Of a DNA stretch of 64,000 bases, positions 11,160-23,300 are shown piece by piece (position 1 is the first letter of the stretch; every line of letters begins with the position of its first letter). Source of the stretch: Posidonia oceanica (Eukaryota; Streptophyta; Magnoliopsida; Alismatales; Posidoniaceae); assembly GCA_037176725.1 (NCBI GenBank), contig JAZBRS010000013.1:8001001-8065000 (forward strand), given 5' to 3'. The translations under genes were made by a program, and so were the position numbers. Below the pieces are notes generated by a model that saw only the letters and a list, made by a program, of their open reading frames with translations, did not search any database and was not told the origin of the DNA.

Positions 11160-12360
11160 TAAGTTGTCGGACTTATCGACCGGATGAGTTTCGGATCATC
11201 AGCCGAGGGCGATAGTTTACGGTCCTATCAACCGGAACGATAGTTTACGGTCCTATCAACCGGAAGGCGCAGTTGTGAGTGATAGTTACTGGATATCAGC
11301 CGTATAACATGGTTGCCATAGATAGTTTAGGATATCAGCCTAGATAGATAGTTTAGGATATCAGCCTAGATAGTTTAGGTTATCAGCCTAGATAGATAGT
11401 TTACAGTCCTATCAACTGGAAAGGGCAAAACATGAGGGATAGTTACTGGATATCAGCCGTATAACGCAAGTGCCGGATAGTTTAGGATATCAGCCTAGAT
11501 AGATAGTTTAGGATATCAGCCTAGATAGTTTAGGTTATCAGCCTAGATCGATAGTTTAGGTTATCAGCCTAGCGGCATTGCGAGGGACAGTTACTGGATG
11601 TCAGCCGTATAATGCAATTGCGGTAGATAGTTTAGGATATCAGCCTAGATAGATAGTTTAGGATATCAGCCTAGCGATAGTTTAGGTTATCAGCCTAGAT
11701 CGATAGTTTAGGTTATCAGCCTAGAGATAGTTTACAGTCCTATCAACTGGAAAGAGCAATTGCAAGGGATAGTTACTGGATATCAGCCGTATAACGTAAT
11801 TGCCATGGATAGTTTAGGATATCAGCCTAGATCGATAGTTTAGGTTATCAGCCTATATCGATAGTTTAGGATATCAGCCTAGATCGATAGTTTAGGATAT
11901 CAGCCTAGATAGATAGTTTAGGATATCAGCCTAGATAGTTTACAGTCCTATCAACTGGAAGGGGCAATTACGAGGGACAGTTACTGGATGTCAGCCGTAT
12001 AACGCAAGTGCCGGATAGTTTAGGATATCAGCCTAGATAGATAGTTTAGGATATCAGCCTAGATAGTTTAGGTTATCAGCCTAGATCGATAGTTTAGGTT
12101 ATCAGCCTGGCGGCATTGCGAGGGACAGTTACTGGATGTCAGCCGTATAACACAACTGCAGGCCAACCATGGATCGGCCAGAAGATAGATAGTTTAGGAA
12201 TATCAGCCTGAGAATAGATAGTTTAGGATATCAGCCTGAGAATAGATAGTTTAGGATATCAGCCTGAGAATAGATAGTTTAGGATATCAGCCTGAGAGTA
12301 GATAGTTTAGGATATCAGCCTGAGAGTGCTTGATTGTTGATAGTTTAGGATATCAGCTTG
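11160..12360. repeat. Hairpin-forming tandem array in the A1 3' UTR
   Basis: Dozens of units of about 20-27 bp with the consensus GATAGTTTAGGATATCAGCC followed by TAGATA. Each unit is a short inverted repeat (TTTAGG ... CCTAGA) around the loop ATATCAG. Variant units keep pairing while changing bases: ACGGT...ACCGG, ACAGT...ACTGG, TCGG...CCGA. A longer variant GTTACTGGATATCAGCCGTA recurs every 150-200 bp (about 11,278; 11,439; 11,587; 11,768; 11,968; 12,125), giving a higher-order repeat. Tandem repeats in this position are known for Tat/Ogre elements. The compensated hairpin form is what I see here. Confidence 0.88.
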
Positions 12361-13030
12361 GGGTGCTTGATTGATGAATGATCGAGTGACGAGTGATTGG
12401 TTGATGAGTGATTGAGTGCTGGATGATTGATTGCTGAATGATTGATTGATGAGTGCTTGGCTGCTTGATAAGAGGGGGTGAGATCATGATGAGAGGCTAC
12501 TTCCAAAGAGGGAGATGAGGTAATGATGAGAGTTATTGCTAAAGAAGGGGGGTGAGGTAATGATGAGAGCTATTGCTAAAGAAGGGGGATGAGGTAATGA
12601 TGAGAGCTATTGCTAAAGAAGGGGGGTGAGGTAATGATGAGAACTAATGCTAAAGAAGGGGGGTGAGGTAGTGATGAGAGCTATTGCTAAAGAAGGGGGA
12701 TGAGGTAATGATGAGAGCTAATGCTAAAGAAGGGGGGTGAGGTAATGATGAGAGCTAATGCTAAAGAAGGGGGGTGAGGTAATGATGAGAGCTAATGCTA
12801 AAGAAGGGGGATGAGGTAATGATGAGAGCTAATGCTAAAGAAGGGGGGTGAGGTAATGATGAGAGCTTGATTGGAAAAGGTGATAAGATATCGGACTTAT
12901 CGGCCGGCAAAGAGGAGATGAGATAATGATGAGATTGATTGATTGGGAAAGGTGATAAGATATCGGACTTATCGGCCGGCTAAGAGGGGATGAGAACAAG
13001 GGTGAGATACCGCGGGGAGTCTGAAAAGAT
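12361..13030. repeat. 37-bp and ~70-bp tandem repeats in the A1 3' UTR
   Basis: After a short zone of GATTGATTGATGAGTG words, a 37-bp unit (GAGGTAATGATGAGAGCTA plus TTGCTAAAGAAGGGGGG) repeats about nine times from 12,500 to 12,870. Two copies of a unit of about 70 bp containing GATATCGGACTTATCGGCCG follow (12,880-12,990), and that core is again a CGG...CCG hairpin. A2 has fewer 37-bp units and three of the ~70-bp units, so copy number is labile. Confidence 0.9.
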
Positions 13031-13439
13031 GCCCCTGGTATCAGGATGATACCAGGGGTTGGTCGAAACGTCCCTGGTATCGAGAAAGCGAAGTGTGGAC
13101 AAAACTGACGTGTTTGTCAGACGAGTAGTTTGGGGTACCAGCCCAAAGGAGACTCAGCCGGAGATGTCCGGTGGCAGGTCGGACGGCGCGGGTTCGCAGA
13201 GGTCCTGGAGCCTGGGTCGTTTGCTGAGGACTTTCCTGCGTCATGCGAGCAATCAGTCGGGCCAAGGGGCCTCCGGATGTGAGCGACGAGGAGCATAGAA
13301 TGCGTGATCAGCTTTGAAATGTGAACAGCCAGCCCAAAACAGTTTTGCATTGATAGAATTGTCGGTTACATGCCCGGGACGGGCCAAAAAAGTACAGCAC
13401 AACTTGAAAGGAAGATAGAATGGCAGCTGCATGATGGCT

Positions 13440-14642
13440 CTAGCTGATTCGGGCCTTCTTTAATCTTCCAGAGTCTGGGAACAAAGGACCGCTCGGCGGG
13501 ACTTCGTCAATGGGCCAGAGGTCCTGCACTTCAGTGACGTACTCAGGGGTACACCCTACACCTCTTATTGCAGCGATGTCTGTCGATCGCACCCCATGCT
13601 GCATCAGGTTGGCCAGCTCCTTCGTGGGGGCAATTGTACTGAGGGGATATTCTTGATGGAGCTTGGGCGCTGTGCTGTCGACAAAGGCGTCCTGCTGGAA
13701 GCCGAACTGGCGCATGACTCTGATAGGGTGATATTCTACACCTGCAATAAATCCTGGTAGCACAACCAAACGCATGTCGCGCGTATTGAAGAAAACAGTG
13801 AATGCTTCGGCTGTAGAAGGAATGATGCGCCATGTGACTGTGTCATCTGTCAGTCCCGATAGCCTTTCATATTCTTCCTTGACGCTCTTGACTGCCTTGG
13901 CATGGCCGCTGCTGCAGTAGGCCTCGAAAGCATGCACTTGGGGGCGCAGAAGGTCTATCTCAGTGTGCGCCGCTAGCCAGACCTGAATGAGTGCTCCGCA
14001 ACCATGAAAGTGGCGGCAACGATGCGAGATGCGGTCCAGACCGCGGTAGGTTTCTGCCAAAACAACCGGTGCTAGATCTATGCGGCGAGTCACCACGGCG
14101 AGTGCTATTTCAGCGATCTCGACAGCCACTGTTACCTTGCCATGAGTAAAGACCAGCTCGCCTAGGAAACGGGTGACAAACCCCCGGAGCCACAACTCAT
14201 CTCCGAGTTCAGCGCGCTTTTCCACAATATCATCAAAATACGCTAGGCGAAGCAGAGGCATGGGCCCGCTGGTGCAAATCAGCTTCTGCTGGCAACTTTG
14301 GGTAGAGAGGCCGGTCAGCTGTTTCAGGACTGCCATGTATCCGTCACGCCTCATGAAGATGGGCGGCCCCAAGATCTTGGAAAAGCCGCAGATCCGGCGC
14401 ACTTCTTCCAGTGTGGGTGTCAGTTCAGTTCTGCCGAAACGGAAGACATGGTGTGCTGGTTTCCAGAATCGTGCAGCAGCACACAGAAGATGGCGGCTTA
14501 CTTCTACATCAGCAGCCCTGAGCAGTTTGGTCGGAATGCCCCACAGGCGTAGCTTCTCACAGTCATCTTTTGTAAGCTTGCCGATCCATTCTCGCAGGAT
14601 TTCAGAACAGTGTGTTGGGGTCACCAGAGTGGGGAATCCCAT
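13440..14642 (-). CDS. Plant-mobile-domain-like protein carried by A1
   Basis: A 400-codon ORF from ATG (context CGCAATGG), lying between integrase and the 3' UTR on the element's coding strand. Recognisable stretches are ILREWIGKL near residue 15, AARFWKPAHHVFRFGRTELTPTLEEVRRICGF (about 55-90), FVTRFLGELVFTHG, and a long helical C-terminal half. The motif 'RFW.P..H.F.FG...LTPTLEE' is that of the plant mobile domain/DUF7745 families, whose host members MAIN and MAIL1 act in silencing and genome stability. There is no signal peptide or transmembrane segment. The A2 copy (57,302-58,504) is also exactly 400 codons with about 17 amino-acid differences. Its role in the element is unknown, and an anti-silencing or chromatin role is only inference. 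Confidence 0.78.
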   Translation of the reverse strand: MGFPTLVTPTHCSEILREWIGKLTKDDCEKLRLWGIPTKLLRAADVEVSRHLLCAAARFWKPAHHVFRFGRTELTPTLEEVRRICGFSKILGPPIFMRRDGYMAVLKQLTGLSTQSCQQKLICTSGPMPLLRLAYFDDIVEKRAELGDELWLRGFVTRFLGELVFTHGKVTVAVEIAEIALAVVTRRIDLAPVVLAETYRGLDRISHRCRHFHGCGALIQVWLAAHTEIDLLRPQVHAFEAYCSSGHAKAVKSVKEEYERLSGLTDDTVTWRIIPSTAEAFTVFFNTRDMRLVVLPGFIAGVEYHPIRVMRQFGFQQDAFVDSTAPKLHQEYPLSTIAPTKELANLMQHGVRSTDIAAIRGVGCTPEYVTEVQDLWPIDEVPPSGPLFPDSGRLKKARIS

Positions 14643-15975
14643 TGCGCAGATTGCAGAACGTAGGCGGACGGGTGTCCCAAAATCTTCAGATACCTGTTTG
14701 CCAAGACTGCGAATTATCAGAGCTCATATAGGCACAAAACCATCATAGGAAAGCAGATTTTGAAACTGGTAGAGATGGGCGCAACACATTTAGCAGTAAA
14801 CATTCAGACTATGGCAATTGAACATGTATAAGCATAAGGGCATTCTGTTGATGTGGCGGGGACTGTCGGGAATCCCGGGTTGTCGCAGCCTGATGGTGCC
14901 AACGCATGCTAAGTAGAGGTACTGTCTCAGCGCTGGAGTAAGCCTTTGCGGAGTGGGATGATCAGAGAGGGTGGAGATGACTGGAAAATGCAGATGCGTG
15001 TGATTTGGTGTAGTTTGCCCTCAGTATCGGGGTACTTTGGTGCCTGCTGTATGGAAAGGGAGCGGTCCTTAACTCACCGGACTCTACTCGGACTCCTAAC
15101 TTGTTGGTGGCGCTCGAGGAAAGGATGTCGGTGATGTTTGGTGGTGGTGTAGAGAGGACGGGCTCCATGTCAAACTCTCAAGGACTTACACTGACTCCTA
15201 CCTCTTTCTTCTCTCCTTTTTTTTTAATGTCGGTGTACAGGGCTCTCCTCATTCTTATTTTGGAAACGAGGAGGACCTGATCCGGGCTTTGACTCTTTTC
15301 TGGGGTAGGTGAGAGGTGCGGGGTTACGCGGCCTGCCTTTATTTTTCTTCTTCTTTTTCTTTTTTTTTCTTTTTTTTTTTGCGGGAATGGGGCCTTTCCC
15401 CCTCCCTCTCCCCTTTCTTTTCTATCATTCCCCTTTTGTTTTTTTTTTGTTCCTTTTTCCTTTTTCATTTTCCTTTCTTTTTTGGCTTGCAGATTTCCGC
15501 TGTCCCCTTCCCCAGGGGAGATGGGCGTTAGGGTCTTCCGGGTACGGACTTTTGGCTTTCTTTTTCTCTCTCTTTTTCCGCACATCTAGGCTGGGATATG
15601 TACTGCTTTCTGACTAACACCTAGCACCCTTCTAAAGGGTGTAAGTCCTTAGGGGTTTGGGCATTTCGCCCGCTCTCGTTGAGTGGTGGCTCCCTCACTA
15701 GTCAAGACATCTAAGTAGCATCGGGTGAGGTCGGGAGACTCCTTTCGCAGCAGGCAAGCACCTCCGGTTTTCATCACCGGGCAGAATGCAATGTATGATT
15801 TGATGAGGAATGTGAATGGGATGAGCAGGGATGCACAGGAGTGCCGCAATGTCAGGAAATGTAGGAAATGGGATGAAGTGAAGTGGGGAGTAGATAGAGT
15901 GAAAAGAGATGCGAAGACATGCAAGTGGTGAAGATATGACAAGTGGGAGGAAGGATCCGCAAGGGCTACTCCCAG
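14643..15975 (-). other. A1 spacer between integrase and the accessory ORF, with long purine tract
   Basis: A noncoding spacer of 1.3 kb. From 15,340 to 15,490 the coding (minus) strand is almost all purine, including a G-rich run (AAAGGGGAGAGGGAGGGGGA at about 15,396-15,418) and long A/G runs. It opens a Lys/Arg-rich frame (15,178-15,585) that looks like composition only. The spacer is shared with A2 (58,505-59,817), with length changes in the homopolymers. It may hold the promoter, leader or an intron of the accessory ORF, or an internal polypurine tract. None of these is proved. Confidence 0.55.
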
Positions 15976-18900
15976 CTACTGATAGTACTTCTTGAGGTAG
16001 CACATGTTGACCGGCTCGGACTGCTCGACCTGGTCCATGTCCTCAAGAGTTACTGCGCCGCCTGAGAAGATCTGCTTAACTACAAAGGATCCGCGCCAGT
16101 TGGGTCGGAATTTGCCTCGACCGTCCGGTAGATGGATGGCACGCAGAACAAGATCTCCGGGCTGGAAGCTTCTGGGCCGGACTTTCTTCAAGAACGCTCT
16201 AGCCATTCGCTTTTGATAACAATGGGCATTGTGCATGGCTTGTAGTCTGTGCTCATCAATCAGGTTCAGTTGGACGCAGCGGTCTTCGACCCATTCTGCC
16301 TCTCCCAACTCAGCTTCTCGCAAGATCCGCAGTGAGGGGATCTCCACTTCAACAGGCAATACCGCTTCCATACCGTACACCAGCGAGTACGGGGTGGCTC
16401 CTGTCGAGGTACGGATTGATGTCCTGTACGCCCAGAGTGCGTACGGGAGCTTGTCGTGCCAATCCTTGTGGGTTTCTGCCATCTTCTTCATGATCTTGAT
16501 GATGTTCTTGTTGGCAGACTCCACTGCTCCATTCATCTGAGGCCGGTATGGTGAGGAGCGATGGTGCTTGATCTTGAAACTCTGTAGGAACTCCTCAGTT
16601 CTTTTGGCGATGAAGTTCGTGCCATTATCAGAGATGATGGAGTGAGGGACCCCGTACCGGGCAATGATGTTGCTTCTGACGAACTTTTCAGTCGCCACTG
16701 CGGTGACTGTCCTGTATGAAGCTGCTTCCACCCACTTAGTGAAGTAGTCTATTGCCACCATGATGAAGCGATGGCCGTTTGAAGCAGCGGGGTGTATTGC
16801 GCCAATGACGTCGATCCCCCAGGTGGAGAAAGGCCATGGCGAAGACATGTTGTGCAGCTGATGAGGGGGAGCCTTGATGAAGTTGCCATGGATCTGACAG
16901 TTGTGGCATTTACGCACGAAACGGCAACAGTCCGCTTCCATGGTTTGCCAGAAATACCCTTGGAGCATGATCTTCTTAGCTAAAAGGACACCGTTCATGT
17001 GCGGGCCACAGGTCCCGGCATGCACTTGAAGCATTAAGGTATCAGCCTCTGGTTTGTCCAGGTAGCGTAATAGCATCTGATTGTACGATCTTCTGTATAA
17101 CTGCCCAGCCCCTAGTACATATTTTGACGCCAGACGTGCCAAAGTCCTTTTATCTTCTGCAGTGGTGCCAGGTGGGAGGCTGTCGGACTCCAAGAATGCT
17201 TTGATATCATGATACCATGGCTGCTCCGCTGTCGGATCTGCTTCCTCTATATTCATGCAATGGGCAGGCTCCTCAATGCAGGTGACTGACACATCCACCA
17301 TGCTGTTCTCTGGTATGCTGAGCCAAGAAGCCAAGGTCGCTAATGCGTCTGCATATGCATTCTTTGCCCTGTTCATGTATGTGAAATCAATGCTCTTGAA
17401 CTCTTCTATCAGCCTTAGCAGACATTCGTGATATGGCACGAGCTTGGGGTCTTTTGTCTTCCAGTCGCCATTCACCTGAGAGATCACCAACATGGCATCA
17501 CCGTGCACGTGCAACTTCTGTGCCTTGTGCTCGAGGGCGACTTTCAAACCCAGGATGCATGCTTCGTATTCTGCTTCATTGTTCGTGCATGCGAAAGTCA
17601 GCTTCCTCTCAAAAGGAATCATCTGTCCATGAGGCGTGGTCAGCACTGCGCCTATGCCTCGACCCTTTTTATTGACGGCGCCGTCGAAGTACAGCCGCCA
17701 CTGCTCTTGCTCTTCAGGGTCTTTCTCTTCTGAGTCCTCCGTCGCAAAAAGAATGTCCTCGTCAGGGAACTGCGTCTGGAGGGGTTGATATTCAGGCAGG
17801 GGGAAATCCGCGAGGTGATCCGCCATAGCCTAGCCCTTCATAGATCTCTGTGTGACAAAAGTGATGTCATATTGGGACAACAACGCCTGCCACTTGACAC
17901 ATCTGCCCACCAGAGCCGGCTTTTGGAAGAGGAACTTGATGGGATCATGACGACACAAGAGCTGAACTGGGTACGCCATCATATAGTGTCTCAGTTTCTG
18001 TGCGGCCCAGACAAGGGATAAACAGGTTTTCTCCATCATGCTGTACCTGGCTTCACATTCATTGAACTTTTTGCTCAGGTAGTAGATGGCGCGCTCCTTC
18101 CTGCCAGATTCGTCGTGTTGTCCCAGGACGGCGCCCATGGAATGCTGTGTGGCTGAGAGGTAGAGGAGCAGAGGTCTTCCTGGTGTGGGAGGGACCAAGA
18201 CAGGGGGTTTGACCAGCAGCTGTTTGATCTTCTCAAATGCGGCTTGACATTCTTCATTCCAGTCGATTTGCGCATTCTTCCTCAGGAGTTTGAAGATGGG
18301 CTCGCAGATGGGCGTAAGCTGTGCAATGAAGCGGCTGATGTACTGTAAGCGCCCAAGTAGGCCTCGAACCTCCTTCTTGGTTCTAGGGGGTGGCATCTCC
18401 ACGATGGCTTTAGCTTTCATCGGGTCCACTTCAATCCCCCTTTGGCTAACAATGTAGCCGAGCAGTTTGCCAGATGAAACCCCAAATACGCACTTATTGG
18501 GGTTAAGCCTCAATCTGTATTTCCTTAGGCGGTCAAAGAGCTTCTTTAGGCAAGCAAGGTGATCCTCAGGCTCTTTGGTCTTCGCGATCATGTCGTCTAC
18601 ATAGACCTCCACTTCTTGGTGCATGAGGTCATGGAAAAGTGTGGTCATGGCCCTCTGATATGTTGCGCCAGCATTCTTCAACCCAAACGGCATAACCTGA
18701 TAACAGAAGACCCCCCAGGGGGTGATGAACGAAGTTTTTTCCATGTCTTCTTCTGTCATCTTGATCTGATTATAGCCGGAGTAGCCGTCCATAAAGGATA
18801 GCATCTTGTGACCCGCAGTGTTGTCGACCAGGACGTCAATGTGAGGCAATGGGAAGTCGTCCTTGGGACTTGCCTTGTTCAGGTCCCTGTAGTCGATACA

Positions 18901-20364
18901 TACCCGGATCCGGCCGTCCTTCTTGGGCACTGGCACGATGTTTGCAAGCCATTCAGGGTAAAGGACGACCTTTAAAAAGTTAACATCAAGCTGCTTCATT
19001 ATTTCTTCCTTGATCATGAGCAGCCACTGTGGTCGCCATCTTCTCAGTTTCTGCTTTACTGGCTTGGCATCTGGCTTCAAGGGCAAGTTATGGACCACTA
19101 TTTCGACATCCAGGCCGACCATGTCTTCATAAGTCCAGGCGAAGACATCCGCATACTCCCTCAGGAATGCGATGAACTCTATCCTGACTTGCGGTGATAG
19201 CAGGGCACTGATGCGAACTTCTTTGGTTTCTTCGGCTGTGCCGAGGTTAATAGTCTCCGTTTCTTCCTCAACATGCAAATTGGGACCTTCTGGGTCATCG
19301 TCATAGGGCCGGAACTCAGGCGATGAGTCATCATTCTCATCTTCGCCTGCATTATCTTCTTCTCCGTACGCAACGAGTTCCGAGAGAATCTCCTTTTCGA
19401 AAGTGGGGTTTGTCACATCGAAGGAGTGTAGAAGTTCTGCTTCTTGGCCCTGGTGACGCCTCAGGATGGTCACGCCTACCCGAGTGTTTCTGTTTCTTCG
19501 GCGTGCGACCTCTGCCCTGATGGCTTCCCCTGTCCGCTCTGCTACTGATGATACTGTTGCATGTTCTGCTGACACTGCTGAAGGCCTTGCTGGCTCTGTG
19601 ACTGATACCGCTGATAACTTTGCTACTGAAACTTCTGACAACTCTGTCACTGATTCTGCTTTCTGTTCTGTTGCCGTTGTTGTGTGATCCACTGGTGCCT
19701 CTTCTTCTGAATCTGCTAATGTACTTGTGGAAGGCATATGCTGTACGAGCCAACTAGACCCACCTTCGGATTGAAGGGTAATGAGCTCGTCGGGTCTGAG
19801 AGAATCCGACACCACTGAGCCTTCTCCTAGGACCATGATAGAGGTGGAGTCCTCTCGCAGAGGGGGATCCGTAACCACGGCTTTTCCTTTCCTTTCTGCG
19901 GCTTGGTGTCGTGTCAAGTCTTCTGCTATGGATTCGAGCTGTTCCTGGTAAAGTAGCTCTAGATCAGACATCCATGAATCGACTTGGGCTTCTACCGCCC
20001 CTTCTTCTTCCTCATCTGGAGGTGAATTGACATAGTAGGCGCCGAGGGCCTGAGGCACTAGCTCGGCTGCAAGATGGATTACTGTCTCTGGTACTTGTAT
20101 CTTCTGACCCACGGGCGCGCCTGATTGCGGCTGTCCCAGCAAGGGAGACCCAGATGGTCTAGTCAGAGGGATTGCAGATGGATATGCCGCCAGAGTGACT
20201 GCTGCTGTTAGAGGATGGGCAGGGATGCTCTCTTGAAGGCCCGAGGGCCGGGAGACCGCGATGCTCAGCTGGTTCGCCGTGACTGGTGATGACGACGAGA
20301 GCTCGGCCTCCGATACCATTGGATCTGGCCGTGAAAGTTGCCGGTCTGCGGCAAGGAGGTGCAT
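15976..20364 (-). pseudogene. pol: A1 pol: RT, RNase H, archaeal-type RNase H, integrase (one internal stop)
   Basis: ORF 20,364-17,830 has an acidic, Ser/Pro-rich spacer of about 400 residues. RT follows (KKDGRIRVCIDYRDLN, then QVMPFGLKNAGATYQRAM, catalytic YVDDM near residue 588), and then RNase H from about residue 700. A TAG at 17,830-17,832 stops it; A2 has Gln there (one C-to-T change). The same frame goes on (17,826-15,976, 616 codons) with the second, archaeal-type RNase H (LYFDGAVN, NNEAEYEA, HVHGDA, NAYADALA). Integrase comes next, with its His/Cys zinc site (H...CHNC) and the DD35E triad near residues 339, 399 and 435 (GIDVIG, ISDNG, GAVESANK). The dual RNase H is diagnostic of the Tat lineage. 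The C-terminus ends in a GRGKFRPNWRGSFVVK chromatin-module-like tail. Confidence 0.93.
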
Positions 20365-20388
20365 GACTGATTGAGCGGGTTGTATTGC

Positions 20389-23300
20389 CTATGGCGCGGC
20401 CTCTAAAAAGGGCTGAGCTGTGCTGCTGACTGAACTCAGCGATTGACCTTTCTGAGAAGGCGGTAGTTGCACTGATGCGACAATGGTTGCAGGTGAACTG
20501 ACTGACTGTACTTGAATTGGTGCTGGTATTGCTGACATGACTGCAGGAGAATCAAAGACTGCCAAATTTGCCAAGGGTTCTGTCAGGTCTGCTGCTTCAT
20601 GATCCTCAGTCGGGAGGACTGAACAAACTGACCGAGGTGCTGTTGGGCTTGGCTGGCTTCCATTACAAATCTGAACTGCCCCCGCGATGCCCGACTGTTC
20701 CTCATCCGAGTAGTAGTCCTCAACGCAGACCCAGTCCTCCTCCGGTGGCGGAGGGCTTTGACACGGCTCTGACTGCACTACGGCTCGAACTGCACCTGAG
20801 TCCAAGATGCCTGCGCTCGTGAAATTGGCCAAGCTCCGAGGTATGACCATTCTCTGATTCTTTACTTGCGGGCGCTTGCCTTTATCGGTGTGAGGGTCGT
20901 AACCCAGACCCTCGTTGTCTCTTCGTTCTTCGACCATGATTGGTTCGGCGATTCCTTGGCCATGTCGCCCGAGCGGTGTCCCTTTGACGTAGCCCCATCT
21001 GTGACAAACGTTCTCGACCATCTGAAAGGGGTTGTTGTGAACGGCCAAGGAGTTGACACGTTCAAGATCTGGCAAAAAGTTAACCGGCTCGCACCGATTA
21101 ACGCGATACAAGGCGTTCGAGAGATCAGGATCAAAGGGGACAGTCCGCGAAGAGATAGAGGAAATCGCCTCGATCCGCTCCTTCTCAAAATTCTCCGCCA
21201 TGACAACGATAACATCGTCGCCTCGGCGGAACTTGATCATGCGATGGAGGGTTGAGGGGATAACCTGATGCTTGTGGAGCCAAGGGCGCCCAAGCAGAAA
21301 GTTGAAGTTAGGTTCCAAGTCGACGACGTAGAATTCCACATCGAATGTGACCGGACCAATGATCAGAGGAATAATCAAAATCCCTAGAGCGTCGTGGTGA
21401 GTGTTATCAAAAGCTGTCATTCCCTTTACAGCTGGAGTAATGTCCTCGGCCTTGAATCCGAGCTTGGTTGCTGTTCGCAAGGGACAGACGTTAAGGCCTG
21501 ACCCATTATCGACCAGTGCAAGGGGAATGCGAAAGTTCTTGTACTGCACTGTGACGAACAAGGGCTGATTGTGATTAATCCCCGCCGGAGGCAGCTCGTC
21601 ACTCGTGAAAGTGATGACCTGGGGCTCCGCGATCATTCCAACCATGCTTTCCAAGGCGGCAGGTTCTATGGCTTGGGACACACGGGCGGCTTGGAACACG
21701 CGAAGGAAAGCTTCGCGGTGCTCGGTCGAAGTGTGTATTAGGTCCCAGATGGATATGTCGGCTTTAACTTTTTTGAGCTGGGATGTGATGTCGGCTTTAG
21801 GCTGGCATTTCTTGGTAGCAGGTGGTGCAGTTGTAGGGACAGGTTCAGCTATGGTGGATTCAAGAGGCCGGCCTGAAGGTAGCGGGACTGTAGGCTGGAC
21901 TAAAGGCGATGGTATTGCAGGCTCTGAGCGGCTAGGCCTGGTTACTGATGCCGGAGGTCTGTAGACCCTCCCCGATCGCGTCACTTCCGCACACATTTCT
22001 ATGGCGTAGCTGTAGGGTACGCGATGGGTATCCCGGGTTAGGTTGATAACCACGGGAGCGCGTGCAGCGAGCACAAGAGGGGCTACAGGCTGAGGAAGAC
22101 ATGGGTAGGTGGGTAGTTGGGAAGGCAAGCTAGGCGAGGACTGAGGTCTTGCTAGTAGGTGCACGGGAAGCTCTGGCTGAGGTCTGGCTAGGAGATGTAT
22201 GGGGGCTTGGGCCCGGGAAAGCATGGCGGCTGATGCCGGAGAACGCTCCGGCCTGGCGCGCGGTCGGATCATGTGAACGCCCGACTCGGAACCGGCGATA
22301 GCTGCAAGATAGAGAGAGACTGGAAAGGGAGTAGAAACATCATGGATAAGCTCGGAAGGATCTACCACAGATGTGAGAGACCCAGAAGGAAACAAGGAGT
22401 GAATTCCTGAGGTCCCTGCGCCTCCTGAATAGGAGTGCTCCGGCAGGGGTCGGCGGACAACATTAGCTGGGGTAGATGCTGATGCAGGTGCATGAGATGG
22501 TGCAGAAGTGGACGCCTCGTGCGTGTCGATCACAATCGTTCCCGATTCGATCAAGTCCTGGATAGCATTCCGGAGAGTGAAACAACTATCAGTCGAATGC
22601 CCGACGCTTCGATGAAAGTCGCAGAAAAGGTTCGCCTTAAACCAATGCGGTAGTGGGTTTGGTGGCGGGCGAACCTCCGGAAATCTCAGGAGCGACGCAA
22701 CCTTTGGGAGGACGGCAGTGAGCGGTTCCACCAGTGGGGCAAACTTCCGCTTCTCCATGGGTGGCCGTCTCGGCCTCTGGAATTGTCCTTGCTGAACCGG
22801 TGCGGCAGGATAGACCGGTCGAGCGGTGGTAGTGATTTGTGGTGTAGGGTGTGCCCTAGGTGCAGGTGCGTAATAGATCTGAGGAGGGGCAGGCCGGGGC
22901 GCCAGACGGACGGGCGCAGCAGGGGAGTCGACGTAAGCAACAACGGGCTTCGGCGGATCCTTCCTCTTGGGACGATTGTTGTTGAGACTGCTGTTGTTGT
23001 TGATGGCGCAGTTGCTACTACCGTCGTTACTGGCGGGGGCCTGCTTGGCAAGCACAGAGAGTGCGGGGAAGTTGCCACTCCGCAACGAACTCTCTACGCG
23101 AGTGCCAGCTCGGATCAAAGCAGTGAAGGTTGTGACAGGTTGGATGCTAAGCAAAGCTCCGGTAGACGGCTGTGCCCCTTTTATGATGATCTCGATAGAC
23201 TCCTCGTCGGAGGGCCTATCTCGAATTTGCGAGGCAAGGGCACGCCAGCGGCCGACGTACTCCCCGAACGGCTCGCCCGGATTCTGCTTGGTTGCGATCA

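Noticed and set aside
15178..15585. 135-codon Lys/Arg-rich frame upstream of the accessory ORF
   Set aside because: It is generated by the A/G-rich tract, and its frame and length are not kept in A2 (59,026-59,460).
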